Below, piece by piece: positions 1 through 7,726 of a stretch of DNA of 14,370 bases. A model generated the notes under the pieces. The model saw nothing but the letters and a program-made list of their open reading frames with translations, searched no databases and was not told the DNA's origin. Origin of the DNA: JAVBNH01 sp031551635 (GTDB lineage Bacteria > Bacillota > Clostridia > Oscillospirales > Acutalibacteraceae); contig JAVBNH010000044.1 of assembly GCA_031551635.1 (NCBI GenBank), positions 1-14,370 of the forward strand. Direction: 5' to 3'. A program made the translations under genes and the position numbers. The stretch's first letter is position 1. Each line of letters opens with the position of its first letter.

Positions 1-23
1 CGCAAACCCGGCACGGCGCTCAT
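1..23 (-). CDS. Possible start of a minus-strand gene (partial, 7 codons visible)
   Basis: On the minus strand an ATG at 23-21 is preceded, four to five bases upstream, by GAGGAG, a plausible ribosome binding site. The frame reads MSAVPGL and then leaves the window. It lies about 40 bases downstream of the predicted transcription start. Too little is visible to assign a function, and the same bases form part of a hairpin, so this may instead be noncoding leader RNA. Confidence 0.2.
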
Positions 24-65
24 GTCGCTCCTCAGCGTTGCACTATCCTCCGTACCGGTAAAGCG
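1..65 (-). ncRNA. Candidate structured 5' leader RNA (class unknown, truncated by window edge)
   Basis: Read on the minus strand, CCGGTACGG (58-50) pairs with CCGTGCCGG (16-8) as nine base pairs with one G-U. Beyond a 4x4 internal loop, CGC (65-63) pairs with GCG (3-1). Inside is a smaller hairpin CGCT-GAGG-AGCG (37-26). The upstream -10 box predicts transcription starting at about 65-63, so the RNA would begin right at the hairpin, as in many riboswitches and small RNAs. A GAGGAG followed by ATG at 23-21 lies inside the structure, so this could equally be the leader and first codons of a gene. I do not recognise the RNA family. Confidence 0.35.
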
Positions 66-70
66 GTAGC

Positions 71-79
71 ATTATACCA
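71..79 (-). promoter_or_regulatory. Extended -10 promoter reading out of the window
   Basis: The minus strand reads TGG-TATAAT here, a perfect -10 box with the upstream TGn extension. No good -35 hexamer sits at 17-19 bases, which is usual for extended -10 promoters. It would transcribe leftward into the hairpin at 65-1. Confidence 0.6.
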
Positions 80-351
80 CATCTTTTTTAAAAAAACTTT
101 GCACTATTAAAAATTGTCCTTGACAAAGGGTACACTTCAAAATAGGTCGGGAAGACAAAATTGCACACCTTTTTCCTTTTAACTCGACTTGAATTAAGTA
201 TGTGTATATTTTTCCTGCTTCAAATTAGCTTAATGATACCTTTGAAAATCATTCGCGAGTAGATTGATAAAAAATCTCTGCATTTTAAAGTGTGACAACA
301 TCTGTACACTGTACACTATAAACTGTACACTGTAAACGGTACACTAATAAA
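80..351. other. Noncoding interval downstream of typA
   Basis: This AT-rich stretch contains no convincing gene on either strand. It holds an inverted repeat TTGTC-CTT-GACAA at 114-126, an isolated GTACACT at 130-136 and the heptanucleotide array at 302-350. I see no clear intrinsic terminator for typA: the only nearby hairpin (AGATT...AATCT near 261-277) is short and AT-only. Confidence 0.6.
302..350. repeat. Degenerate tandem heptanucleotide array, seven units of CTGTACA
   Basis: Seven consecutive 7-base units can be read without gaps: CTGTACA, CTGTACA, CTATAAA, CTGTACA, CTGTAAA, CGGTACA, CTAATAA. The array ends one base before the typA stop codon (354-352 on the minus strand), so it lies in the typA 3' untranslated region. 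The core TGTACA is itself palindromic. Exact copies and drifted copies are mixed, as expected of a short tandem repeat that expands by slippage. Confidence 0.75.
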
Positions 352-2175
352 TTATGCTTTTTTCCTATTCTCGCTCTTGAGCCTCAGCTCCTTGCCGAGT
401 ATCTTTTTTCTCAGTCTAAGGTTCTGCGGCGTTACCTCGAGAAGCTCGTCGTCCTTGAGGAATTCCATTGACTGCTCAAGGCTCAGCACAGAGTGGGGAA
501 TCAGCCGCAGAGCGTCGTCGCTGCCCGAGGCGCGTGTGTTTGTCAGCTGCTTCTTTTTGCAAATATTGCACACGAGGTCCTCATTTTTGGCGCATTCGCC
601 GACTATCATACCCTCATAGACCTGAACGCCCGCGCCGATGAAGAGCCTGCCCCTGTCCTGAGCGCCGAAAAGCCCGTAGGCTGTGCTTTCGCCCGACTCG
701 TGAGCTACAATAGAGCCCCTTTCTCTGCCTGAAATCTCGCCCTTGAAGGGTTCGTAACCGGCGAAAAGATTGTTCATAATACCGTAGCCGTTTGTGTCGG
801 TGAGGAATTCCGAGCGGTAGCCTATTAGCCCCCTCGCGGGGATTCTGAATTCGAGATGGGTTGTCCCGCCCTCGCGCGCGCCCATATTCTCAAGCTCACC
901 CTTGCGAGAGCCGATTTTTTCCATCACAACGCCCACATAGTTTTCTGGCACCTCAACTATCAGCAGCTCAATAGGCTCCAGAAGCTCGCCGTTTTCCTCC
1001 TTCATTATGACCTTCGGGCGCGAAACCTGAAACTCATAATTCTGCCTGCGCATAGTCTCGATTAAAATCGAAAGATGCAGCTCGCCCCTGCCCGAAACCT
1101 TAAATGTGTCGGTGGATTCCGTTTCCTCGACCCTCATGCTGACATTTGTCTCGACCTCTTTCAAAAGCCGCGCACGGATATTTCTCGAGGTGACGAATTT
1201 TCCCTCTCGCCCGGCAAAGGGACTGTCGTTAACGATAAAATTCATCGAAATTGTCGGAGCGTCTATTTTCACGAAGGGAAGCGGCTCAACGCATTCCACA
1301 GCGCAGGCTGTTTCGCCGATGTTAAGGTCATCAATGCCCGCTATAGCGACAATGTCGCCCATTTTCGCCTTCTCGACCTCCACGCGCTTCAGTCCCTCAA
1401 AGGCATACAGCCTCGAAACCTTCGCATTTTGCGTTGTGCCGTCCGTTTTGCACATTACTATGCTTTGGTTGCGTATAATTTCGCCGCGTTCGATTCTTCC
1501 GATGCCGATTCTGCCGATATAATCGTCATAATCAAGGCTCGAAAAAAGCAGCTGAAGCGGTGCATCTGTTTCACCCTCGGGCGGCTCGATGTTTAATATT
1601 ATAGCCTCAAAAAGCGGCTGCATGTCTCCGCTTCTGGCGTTTTCATCATTTGAAGAATATCCCTCGCGCGCGCTGGCGTAAACTACGGGGAACTCAAGCT
1701 GGTCGTCGTCTGCGCCCAATTCAATAAAGAGGTCTAGTACCTCGTCAATGACCTCAGCCGGTCTTGCACCGGGACGGTCGATTTTGTTGATTACGACAAG
1801 CGGCTTTTTCCCGAGAGCAAGGGCTTTTGTGAGCACGAAGCGTGTCTGTGGCATACAGCCCTCAAAAGCGTCTACGAGCAGAATGACCCCGTCAACCATC
1901 ATCATAATACGCTCAACCTCGCCGCCGAAATCGGCGTGTCCGGGAGTGTCGATAATATTTATTTTTATTCCGTTATAGTGAACGGAAGTGTTTTTTGAAA
2001 GAATTGTTATGCCTCTCTCGCGCTCTATGTCGTTCGAGTCCATGACCCGCTCGGCAACCTGCTCATTAACGCGGAAGGTACCGCTCTGCTGCAGCAGGCA
2101 GTCGACAAGAGTGGTTTTCCCGTGGTCAACATGGGCGATTATGGCGATATTTCTTACATCATCTCTCGTGCTCAA
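352..2175 (-). CDS. typA: Ribosome-associated GTPase TypA/BipA
   Basis: This is a translational GTPase of the EF-G/LepA group that binds the ribosome and acts in large-subunit assembly and growth under stress such as cold. All G motifs are present: AHVDHGKTT (residues 14-22), the switch I RGIT (54-57), DTPGH (76-80), NKID (130-133) and a G5 SAREG near 167. EF-G-like domains II, III and V and the TypA-specific C-terminal domain follow, and 607 residues is the usual family length. The start is TTG: AAGGGG at 2189-2184 lies eight bases upstream of TTG at 2175, and translation gives the expected RNIAIIAHVDHGK N terminus. It is divergent from the DUF4180 gene and appears to be monocistronic. Confidence 0.97.
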   Translation of the reverse strand: MSTRDDVRNIAIIAHVDHGKTTLVDCLLQQSGTFRVNEQVAERVMDSNDIERERGITILSKNTSVHYNGIKINIIDTPGHADFGGEVERIMMMVDGVILLVDAFEGCMPQTRFVLTKALALGKKPLVVINKIDRPGARPAEVIDEVLDLFIELGADDDQLEFPVVYASAREGYSSNDENARSGDMQPLFEAIILNIEPPEGETDAPLQLLFSSLDYDDYIGRIGIGRIERGEIIRNQSIVMCKTDGTTQNAKVSRLYAFEGLKRVEVEKAKMGDIVAIAGIDDLNIGETACAVECVEPLPFVKIDAPTISMNFIVNDSPFAGREGKFVTSRNIRARLLKEVETNVSMRVEETESTDTFKVSGRGELHLSILIETMRRQNYEFQVSRPKVIMKEENGELLEPIELLIVEVPENYVGVVMEKIGSRKGELENMGAREGGTTHLEFRIPARGLIGYRSEFLTDTNGYGIMNNLFAGYEPFKGEISGRERGSIVAHESGESTAYGLFGAQDRGRLFIGAGVQVYEGMIVGECAKNEDLVCNICKKKQLTNTRASGSDDALRLIPHSVLSLEQSMEFLKDDELLEVTPQNLRLRKKILGKELRLKSENRKKA

Positions 2176-2267
2176 AAAAAAGACCCCTTAATATGTTTAT
2201 GGATTTAGTTTATAAATTTTTAACAGGTGTATAACATGAATTCACTGATATAAAATCCAAATAAATA

Positions 2268-2279
2268 GTATACTATAAT
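2268..2279. promoter_or_regulatory. Overlapping divergent -10 boxes between typA and the DUF4180 gene
   Basis: On the plus strand TATAAT lies at 2274-2279. On the minus strand TATACT lies at 2273-2268, with a poor -35 candidate (TTGCAT) 17 bases upstream. The two back-to-back boxes overlap the palindrome ATAGTATACTAT (2265-2276). The rest of the 154-base divergent gap (2176-2329) is AT-rich and holds only the two ribosome binding sites. Promoter assignment rests on hexamer matches alone. Confidence 0.4.
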
Positions 2280-2329
2280 TTACGGCAAAATGCAAGAAAA
2301 AATTTAGCAGTAAAAAAAGGAAGGTTTTT

Positions 2330-2692
2330 ATGTCTTACAAATTAGTCGGCGGGGATATTGCCCTGCTTGTCAATGACGGCGCAGAGCCTATACTGCATGA
2401 TGTTCAGTCGGTTCTCGATGTTTTTGTCACTGTCAGTTATAAAAGCGGATATAATAAAATTATTGTTCTCAAAGAGGATATTGTTGAGGGATTTTTTGAT
2501 TTAAAAACAGGAATAGCCGGTGAGCTGCTGCAGAAGTTTGTCAATTACGGCTACAGAGTTGCCATTGTCGGCGATTTCAGCGTCTACACGAGCAAGGCGC
2601 TTAGGGATTTTATCTATGAGAGCAACAATGCCGGGACAATAAATTTTGTCGAATCAGTCGAAAAAGCAATTGAATTACTCAGTCAAGGGTGA
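2330..2692 (+). CDS. DUF4180 domain protein
   Basis: This 120-residue protein matches the DUF4180 family along its whole length, a family of small, probably cytosolic proteins of unknown function. The hallmark stretch is FFDLKTGIAGELLQKF (about residues 56-71), followed by the VAIVGDFS strand and the LRDFIYESN segment. The family has a STAS/SpoIIAA-like alternating alpha/beta feel, but that is my impression. No signal peptide or membrane segment is visible. GGAAGG at 2319-2324 sits five bases before the ATG and fixes the start. The gene is divergent from typA, and the 131-base gap after it contains two small hairpins, so it is probably transcribed alone. Confidence 0.85.
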   Translation: MSYKLVGGDIALLVNDGAEPILHDVQSVLDVFVTVSYKSGYNKIIVLKEDIVEGFFDLKTGIAGELLQKFVNYGYRVAIVGDFSVYTSKALRDFIYESNNAGTINFVESVEKAIELLSQG

Positions 2693-2721
2693 TATAATCA
2701 TCATAGATTTTTTTGTAATAA

Positions 2722-2759
2722 GGTAAGTAGTTACCAAACTTGAAAAACTTGTTTTTCAA
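2722..2759 (+). terminator. Two small hairpins after the DUF4180 gene, possible weak terminator
   Basis: GGTAA-GTAG-TTACC forms a five-pair stem at 2722-2735. TTGAAAAA-CTTG-TTTTTCAA forms an eight-pair stem at 2740-2759. The T-rich tract after the second stem is interrupted (AAGATTTTCTGCCTTTT), so termination would be inefficient at best. Confidence 0.35.
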
Positions 2760-2823
2760 AAGATTTTCTGCCTTTTATACAAATCAAAATCAGGACACAC
2801 TGGCTCGCTATTGACTGAAAGGT

Positions 2824-3525
2824 ATGGATATAAAAATGGAAACTGAAAGAAAAGCACTTTCGGTTGTTTTTTATGCCTTGTTCACGGCACTGATTGCAGG
2901 GTATTTTTACGCCGAATTTTTTACCGCGACCGTTTTTAGCGTTTCGCGCAAGCTGACGGTCTGCTTTGCCGCGTTTGTTCTGATGTATATCGCGACTTAT
3001 TCGCGCGTCCGCTCTCTAGAGGACAGGGTGAAAAAATTTAACACTGTCCGGTTTTTTTCATGGAGTATGTTTGTGCTGTATCTCGTGTTTCTTTTTTCAC
3101 TGCTCTATATGGATTCGGCTTTCGGACGAAAGTTGATACTGTTTAAAGACTTTCACGAGCTTGAAATTTACTTTGAGTCACACAGCAATCTGCAGCTTTT
3201 TGATACGATACTTGAATATCTCGAGATGCTTTCAAACAGGGTGATAAAGGCGACAACCTTCAACTTACTTGGAAATATAGCGGCGTTCATGCCCTTTGGG
3301 CTGTTTTTACCGCTCCTGTCGCTCTCCTGCAGGCGGCTGCGCGGATTTTCACTCGCGATGGTTCTGATTTTGCTGCTTGCCGAAGGATTGCAAATTATTT
3401 TTATGACAGGAGTTTTTGATGTTGATGACATTGTCTTGAATTTTATAGGCGCATTGCTCGTTTTCGGTCTTGTGAAGACTGAATTTGTGCAGTTTATTTT
3501 TAGAAAAAAATTGTTAATGATATAA
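2824..3525 (+). CDS. VanZ-like family membrane protein
   Basis: This 233-residue polytopic membrane protein has hydrophobic segments at about 12-35, 44-59, 77-96, 150-167, 174-193 and 200-217. The C-terminal half carries the VanZ-like signature: N147-LLG-N151, the FMPFG turn (155-159), E187..Q190, the acidic VDD (200-202) and N206..G209. The namesake VanZ gives low-level teicoplanin resistance. Most family members are uncharacterised, so resistance should not be assumed here. The start is uncertain: AAAGG at 2818-2822 is only one base from ATG 2824 but 13 bases from ATG 2836 (residue 5). MATE and hydrolase genes follow at 35 and 28 bases, so it is probably the first gene of an operon. Confidence 0.85.
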   Translation: MDIKMETERKALSVVFYALFTALIAGYFYAEFFTATVFSVSRKLTVCFAAFVLMYIATYSRVRSLEDRVKKFNTVRFFSWSMFVLYLVFLFSLLYMDSAFGRKLILFKDFHELEIYFESHSNLQLFDTILEYLEMLSNRVIKATTFNLLGNIAAFMPFGLFLPLLSLSCRRLRGFSLAMVLILLLAEGLQIIFMTGVFDVDDIVLNFIGALLVFGLVKTEFVQFIFRKKLLMI

Positions 3526-3560
3526 AGAGAATATTTAAGGGATGGAAAAGGATTAGAAAA

Positions 3561-4952
3561 ATGGATGTTTTAAAAGGCGGCAACCCTCTCGGCAGCGAGC
3601 CTGTATGGAGGTTAATCAGAAAATTCGCAGCACCGGCAGTATTCGGTTTTCTTGTTAATTCGATTTACAATATTACCGACCAGATTTTTATCGGTCATGT
3701 CGTCGGAATGCTCGGCAACGCGGCAACAAATGTCGCTTTCCCGATAGTTATTCTTGTCATCTCCGCCGCCTCACTGTTCGGCACGGGCGGCGCGACAAAC
3801 CTGAGCCTGAGCCTCGGGAAAAAAGAGGAGGACAAGGCGGCTGTTTTTGCCGGAAACGCAATTTCAATGATGCTGATTTCGGGAATCGGTATTGCCGCGT
3901 TTATTCTCATTTTCCTTGAGCCGCTCATGAAGCTTTTCGGGGCGACGGAAGCGACACTTTCGATGTCTGTGACCTATTCCGGCATAACGGCAGTCGGAAT
4001 CCCCTTTGTGCTAATGACTGCCGCCGCCTCGCACCTAATCCGCGCGGACGGAAGCCCGAATTTCGCAATGTTTTCTACGGTTATCGGTGCAGTTATCAAT
4101 GTTGTGCTTGACGCGCTTTTTATGTTCGGCTTCAAATGGGGCATAGCGGGAGCCGCTTGGGCAACAGTTATCGGGCAGATTGTTTCGGGCTTAATCACCT
4201 TCGCCTATATTTTTAGATTCAAGCATATAAAGCTGACAAAATCGTCATTTATAATAAAATCCCGTTGTCTCGCTCAGATATGCCGCTTGGGTTTTTCCGG
4301 TTTTATGTTCCAGATTATTATGATGAGCGTCCAGATTGTGATGAATAAATCACTTAATTTTTACGGCTCGCAGTCGGTTTACGGAGCGGATATTCCTTTT
4401 GCAGTTGTCGCAGTTGTCTCGAAGCTGAGCGGTGTTATTTTTGCCTTTCTTGTCGGCATTGCCCTCGGATGTCAGCCGATTTTCGGCTTTAATTACGGCG
4501 CGAAAAACTATAAAAGAGTTAAAGAAACCTATTATAAGGCTCTGCTTGTATCAACCGCCGTTTCGGTTGTTTCATTTTTGCTGCTGCAGTTTTTTCCGCG
4601 TCAGATAGCCTCGCTATTCGGCGGCGGCAGTGAGGAGTATTTCCGCTTCGCCGAGAGGTATATGCGGATTTTTATGCTGATGATGTTCATGAACTCGGTG
4701 CATCCTTTGACCTCAAACTTTTTCACGGCTACAGGAAAGGCGAGACAGGGGATATTCCTGACAATATCAAGGCAGGGGCTTTTTCTTATACCTCTCCTGC
4801 TCATACTGCCGCGCTTCATCGGGATTGACGGTATTTTGTATGCGGGACCGATTTCCGACGCTTTTTCGGCGGCTGTTTCGATATCGCTGGCGGTAATAGA
4901 GATGAGAAAACTCTCCGCGCTTGATAAGAAATCAGAAAATGACTCATTTTAA
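3561..4952 (+). CDS. MATE family efflux transporter (MepA-like)
   Basis: This inner-membrane multidrug and toxin extrusion antiporter has 463 residues, typical of the family, and hydrophobic segments consistent with 12 helices in two six-helix halves. The N terminus (PVWRLIRKFAAPAV, then NSIYNITDQIFIGH) is typical of MepA-like Firmicutes members. The second half begins near residue 240 with FMFQIIMMSVQ and contains the conserved GCQPIFGFNYGAK segment. Family members expel cationic drugs or metabolites using Na+ or H+ gradients; the substrate cannot be deduced. AAGGA at 3548-3552 precedes the ATG. It lies 35 bases after the VanZ-like gene and 28 bases before the hydrolase gene, all on one strand. 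Confidence 0.95.
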   Translation: MDVLKGGNPLGSEPVWRLIRKFAAPAVFGFLVNSIYNITDQIFIGHVVGMLGNAATNVAFPIVILVISAASLFGTGGATNLSLSLGKKEEDKAAVFAGNAISMMLISGIGIAAFILIFLEPLMKLFGATEATLSMSVTYSGITAVGIPFVLMTAAASHLIRADGSPNFAMFSTVIGAVINVVLDALFMFGFKWGIAGAAWATVIGQIVSGLITFAYIFRFKHIKLTKSSFIIKSRCLAQICRLGFSGFMFQIIMMSVQIVMNKSLNFYGSQSVYGADIPFAVVAVVSKLSGVIFAFLVGIALGCQPIFGFNYGAKNYKRVKETYYKALLVSTAVSVVSFLLLQFFPRQIASLFGGGSEEYFRFAERYMRIFMLMMFMNSVHPLTSNFFTATGKARQGIFLTISRQGLFLIPLLLILPRFIGIDGILYAGPISDAFSAAVSISLAVIEMRKLSALDKKSENDSF

Positions 4953-4980
4953 AGTACAAATATGGAAGGAATGATATAGA

Positions 4981-6255
4981 ATGAGCGGACAGACAGAATT
5001 TTTTCACGGTGTATCCTGTGAGAGCCTTTATGACTGCGGCGATGGAGCTTACATGGAACTTGCAGGCAACTCCAGTCGAGCGGTTTTTGACGAATGCGTA
5101 AAAGGACTGACAGCGAAAGGTTTTTCTCCTTTTTCAAGTGACAGTATTGGCGAAAATTACGGTGCCACTCTCAGTGACGGCTCCTGTTTCGCTCATGTTT
5201 ATTACTGCGAAAGCGAAAAGGCTCTGAGGGTGATATATGACCCGTTTACCGCAGTTTTTGAGAATGAAGCGGCTGTAGGCGAAGCGGCTTGCGGGACGCT
5301 GATGTATCAGTTCGAAACTGACCATTCACTGATTGATTGCGGCATGTGCTATATTTTCAAGTGCTGTGACGGCAGCTTTTTTATCATTGATTCGGCGCAT
5401 TTTTTCTCTCATAACGATAATGACCGCATACATAAATTCCTGAGCGAGCGTACGCCTCCAAATAAAAAAATCGTCATCGCGGGCTGGTATTTTTCCCACG
5501 CGCATAACGACCACATCAATAAATTTATGGATTTTCTTAAATACAATGCAGATGACTGCATAATTGAGAAGCTTTATTATAATTTTGTTCCTTTATCACA
5601 CAAAGACAGTCATCAATGGTCACAAAGGGACAGGGATCTGATGAAGGATTTCCACAGGCTTGTCGCGAGGTATCCGGACATTCCCAAGGTTAAGCTGCAT
5701 ACTCTACAAAAATTTTATGTCAGAAATTTATGTTTTCGAGTGCTTTGCACGCACGAGGATGTTCACCCCGAATCGCTTGAGATGTATAATTGTTCCTCGA
5801 CGGTTCTGATGCTGGAGGTCGGTTCCACCAAGGTTTTATTACCGGGGGACGCTTCGGGCATCGAGGGGGATATTCTGCTGCGGCGGTACGGCGATTACCT
5901 CACAGCCGATATAGTTCAAGTCGCGCACCACGGTCATTTCGGGCTGAGCGCTGAGCTGTACGAGGCGGTTAATGCCCGGCTAGCCCTGTTCCCGACTACT
6001 GAGATTAAATTCGACGAGGAATACGAGGTTTTTGAGGCGAATAGAAGAGCAGTTGAAATGAGTGAAAAATATATAATTTCCTCAAACGGCACCGCCGAAA
6101 TTCCCCTGCCGTATGACGGCACAGTGAACATGCTCGCGGACGAGACCTTTGAGGATTTCGCTCGGATAAACCGACTCTGGGGCTACGAGTACACCGACGA
6201 ACGAAAAACTGAGCTGTACCGGGAGTTTTTGCGCCGTGGAGGGGATACAGTATAA
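4981..6255 (+). CDS. Metallo-beta-lactamase-fold hydrolase with N-terminal extension
   Basis: This is a 424-residue protein, apparently cytosolic. The hydrolase core begins at about residue 110 and has a complete metal site: the H173-A-H175-N-D177-H178 motif, a His in THED (258), Asp290 in LPGD, and the HHG motif (316-318). The later motifs LPGDASG and VAHHGHFG resemble the ComEC/Rec2 type of hydrolase domain rather than antibiotic beta-lactamases. Residues 1-109 form an extra domain I do not recognise. The C-terminal 60 residues are rich in charged and aromatic residues. GGAAGGA at 4964-4970 precedes the ATG. It is the last gene of the VanZ/MATE set and is closed by a strong terminator. Substrate unknown. 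Confidence 0.85.
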   Translation: MSGQTEFFHGVSCESLYDCGDGAYMELAGNSSRAVFDECVKGLTAKGFSPFSSDSIGENYGATLSDGSCFAHVYYCESEKALRVIYDPFTAVFENEAAVGEAACGTLMYQFETDHSLIDCGMCYIFKCCDGSFFIIDSAHFFSHNDNDRIHKFLSERTPPNKKIVIAGWYFSHAHNDHINKFMDFLKYNADDCIIEKLYYNFVPLSHKDSHQWSQRDRDLMKDFHRLVARYPDIPKVKLHTLQKFYVRNLCFRVLCTHEDVHPESLEMYNCSSTVLMLEVGSTKVLLPGDASGIEGDILLRRYGDYLTADIVQVAHHGHFGLSAELYEAVNARLALFPTTEIKFDEEYEVFEANRRAVEMSEKYIISSNGTAEIPLPYDGTVNMLADETFEDFARINRLWGYEYTDERKTELYREFLRRGGDTV

Positions 6256-6342
6256 TTCAATGTTTATTCCTACTCACCTCTTGAGCGGTGTGTCATTGAT
6301 GATTTCTACGGAGTCAAACCCGAATAGTTTATTATTCCTATT

Positions 6343-6397
6343 AAAACACCGGCTGCTCTGATAAAAATCAGAAGCTTCCGGTGTTTTCTATTTTTTG
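6343..6397 (+). terminator. Intrinsic terminator after the MBL-fold gene
   Basis: The outer arms AAAACACCGG and CCGGTGTTTT (6343-6352 and 6378-6387) pair over ten bases. An inner stem CTGAT-AAAA-ATCAG closes the loop with a small bulge. The T-rich run TTTTCTATTTTTT follows to about 6396. This is a classic rho-independent terminator. The bases between 6256 and 6342 hold nothing recognisable. Confidence 0.88.
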
Positions 6398-6470
6398 TTC
6401 ACAACTGCAACAGATATGATGTTTTTTTTATCTTATAAATATCAACAAAATATTAAAGGTGGTTGTTTTG

Positions 6471-7628
6471 ATGAGTATAAAAGCGAAATTTATGCTGTTT
6501 TTCAGCCTCTTGATGTCAGTATTGATTTTTGCCGGAAATCTCACGGCAGCGGCTGAGGTTTCCCTTGTAAATGAAAAGAAACCGTTTATTTATTATAGCT
6601 ACTTTGTTGATGAATATTACCCCGATGAAATCAAGGTTAGGTTCCATTATAAAAATGAAGCTTCCGCTGATAAGTTTTTAGGCGATCTGGATGATAATGG
6701 TATAACCACCGCCGCTGACGCGCGTATTTTATTAAAAGCTTCGGCTCAGCTAATAACGCTCTCAGCGGAGAATCGAGTGCTGGCTGATGTCGATTATGAC
6801 GGCGCTGTGACGGCAAAAGACGCGCGAAATGTATTGCATGTCAGCGCGGGACTGCAAAGATTTATATACAGAAATGATGATTATTTTACTAAAGAAGAAA
6901 AATTGCAATACTTTTTAGCTAACTTCAATGAGACTAACGACATCATTGTCGGCAAGCCTGTTGAGGTAATAAAAACAAGTGAGTATTTTGCAATGTTTTC
7001 TTTCGGATGTATTTTAGTAAGGGAAGTTGATTATATTTTCCGGATTACCGACAATTTGTCAAGCAGGGCGCTGCCTGAATTTATTGTGCTGAGCTGTCAG
7101 CTCGGAGATATACTTGAAATTGGAACCGAATATTATATTTTACCCGATCACTTATATAATGCTCTCTGGGATACCTATTTTCTATCCGGATATCCCAAAT
7201 ACTTAGCCGCGAATATGTTAAGCAGAGAGGATATTGAATTTTTAAGAGAAGGCGCAGTAAATAAGGCGAAAAACTTTAAAGAGGTAGAACGTGTAGCGGA
7301 AAAAGCTTCACTGTCCCCGGATTTTATTTCGGCTGTGGACATTGCGCTTGAGGTAAAAATCCTTGAAAAACACAAGGAGAAAAGTGCTGAAAATATTTAT
7401 GATGTAAAATATGAAATAAACCGGATTTTATTCGGGAAAGAAAATGAGAGACTGCTGCGGGAAAGTCTGCGCATTAATTCGGATGTTGAAGTCGGCGGGA
7501 CATATTTGATTCTTCTTGAGACTTTTAATAACGAATTTGTTCTACCTGCGGCGCGAAGCGGTGCTGTTATTGACAAAAATTCCGCGGAATTTGCTGATTA
7601 TGCGGAAGCTTTTTCTTCGAGCAGGTGA
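6471..7628 (+). CDS. Secreted dockerin-domain protein, dockerin near the N terminus
   Basis: The 385-residue protein starts with a signal peptide: lysines at 4 and 6, a hydrophobic core at about 7-24 and a likely cleavage after the alanines at 26-28. A type I dockerin-like module follows, with two calcium-binding loops, D72-x-D74-x-N76-G...D83 and D106-x-D108-x-D110-G...D117. Each loop is followed by the AR-x-x-L helix start typical of dockerins. Such modules bind cohesins in cellulosome-like complexes. Residues 130-385 match nothing I know and are not an obvious glycoside hydrolase. A GTG exists at 6459, but AAAGGTGG at 6455-6462 lies eight bases before ATG 6471, which decides the start. No cohesin gene is in the window. 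The gene is flanked by a terminator and a downstream promoter, so it is probably monocistronic. Confidence 0.8.
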   Translation: MSIKAKFMLFFSLLMSVLIFAGNLTAAAEVSLVNEKKPFIYYSYFVDEYYPDEIKVRFHYKNEASADKFLGDLDDNGITTAADARILLKASAQLITLSAENRVLADVDYDGAVTAKDARNVLHVSAGLQRFIYRNDDYFTKEEKLQYFLANFNETNDIIVGKPVEVIKTSEYFAMFSFGCILVREVDYIFRITDNLSSRALPEFIVLSCQLGDILEIGTEYYILPDHLYNALWDTYFLSGYPKYLAANMLSREDIEFLREGAVNKAKNFKEVERVAEKASLSPDFISAVDIALEVKILEKHKEKSAENIYDVKYEINRILFGKENERLLRESLRINSDVEVGGTYLILLETFNNEFVLPAARSGAVIDKNSAEFADYAEAFSSSR

Positions 7629-7641
7629 AAATATAATCTTG

Positions 7642-7670
7642 TTGACAAAATTGCTATTAAGAAGTATACT
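7642..7670 (+). promoter_or_regulatory. Near-consensus sigma-A promoter for the 7727-11641 gene set
   Basis: A perfect -35 TTGACA (7642-7647) and a -10 TATACT (7665-7670) are separated by exactly 17 bases. The predicted transcription start is near 7677, about 50 bases before the membrane-protein start codon. This is the best plus-strand promoter in the window. Confidence 0.85.
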
Positions 7671-7726
7671 GTTATTGGGATAGTATGCCTGTAATTGCTG
7701 AAATCAAATGAGTAAATGAGAGTGTG

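Noticed and set aside
26..37. CTGAGGA on the minus strand, matching the hammerhead ribozyme CUGANGA core
   Set aside because: The matching GAAA core and the cleavage-site arrangement after a second stem are not present.
377..2191. Several open frames on the plus strand opposite typA, up to 173 residues
   Set aside because: They mirror a strongly conserved gene on the other strand and have no ribosome binding site or recognisable protein features.
6459..6470. GTG start giving four extra residues for the dockerin protein
   Set aside because: The ribosome binding site overlaps this codon, and ATG 6471 has ideal spacing and a better signal-peptide start.
7685..7711. Eight-codon frame (MPVIAEIK) between the 7642 promoter and the membrane-protein gene
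   Set aside because: There is no ribosome binding site and no attenuation hairpin, and a frame this short is expected by chance.
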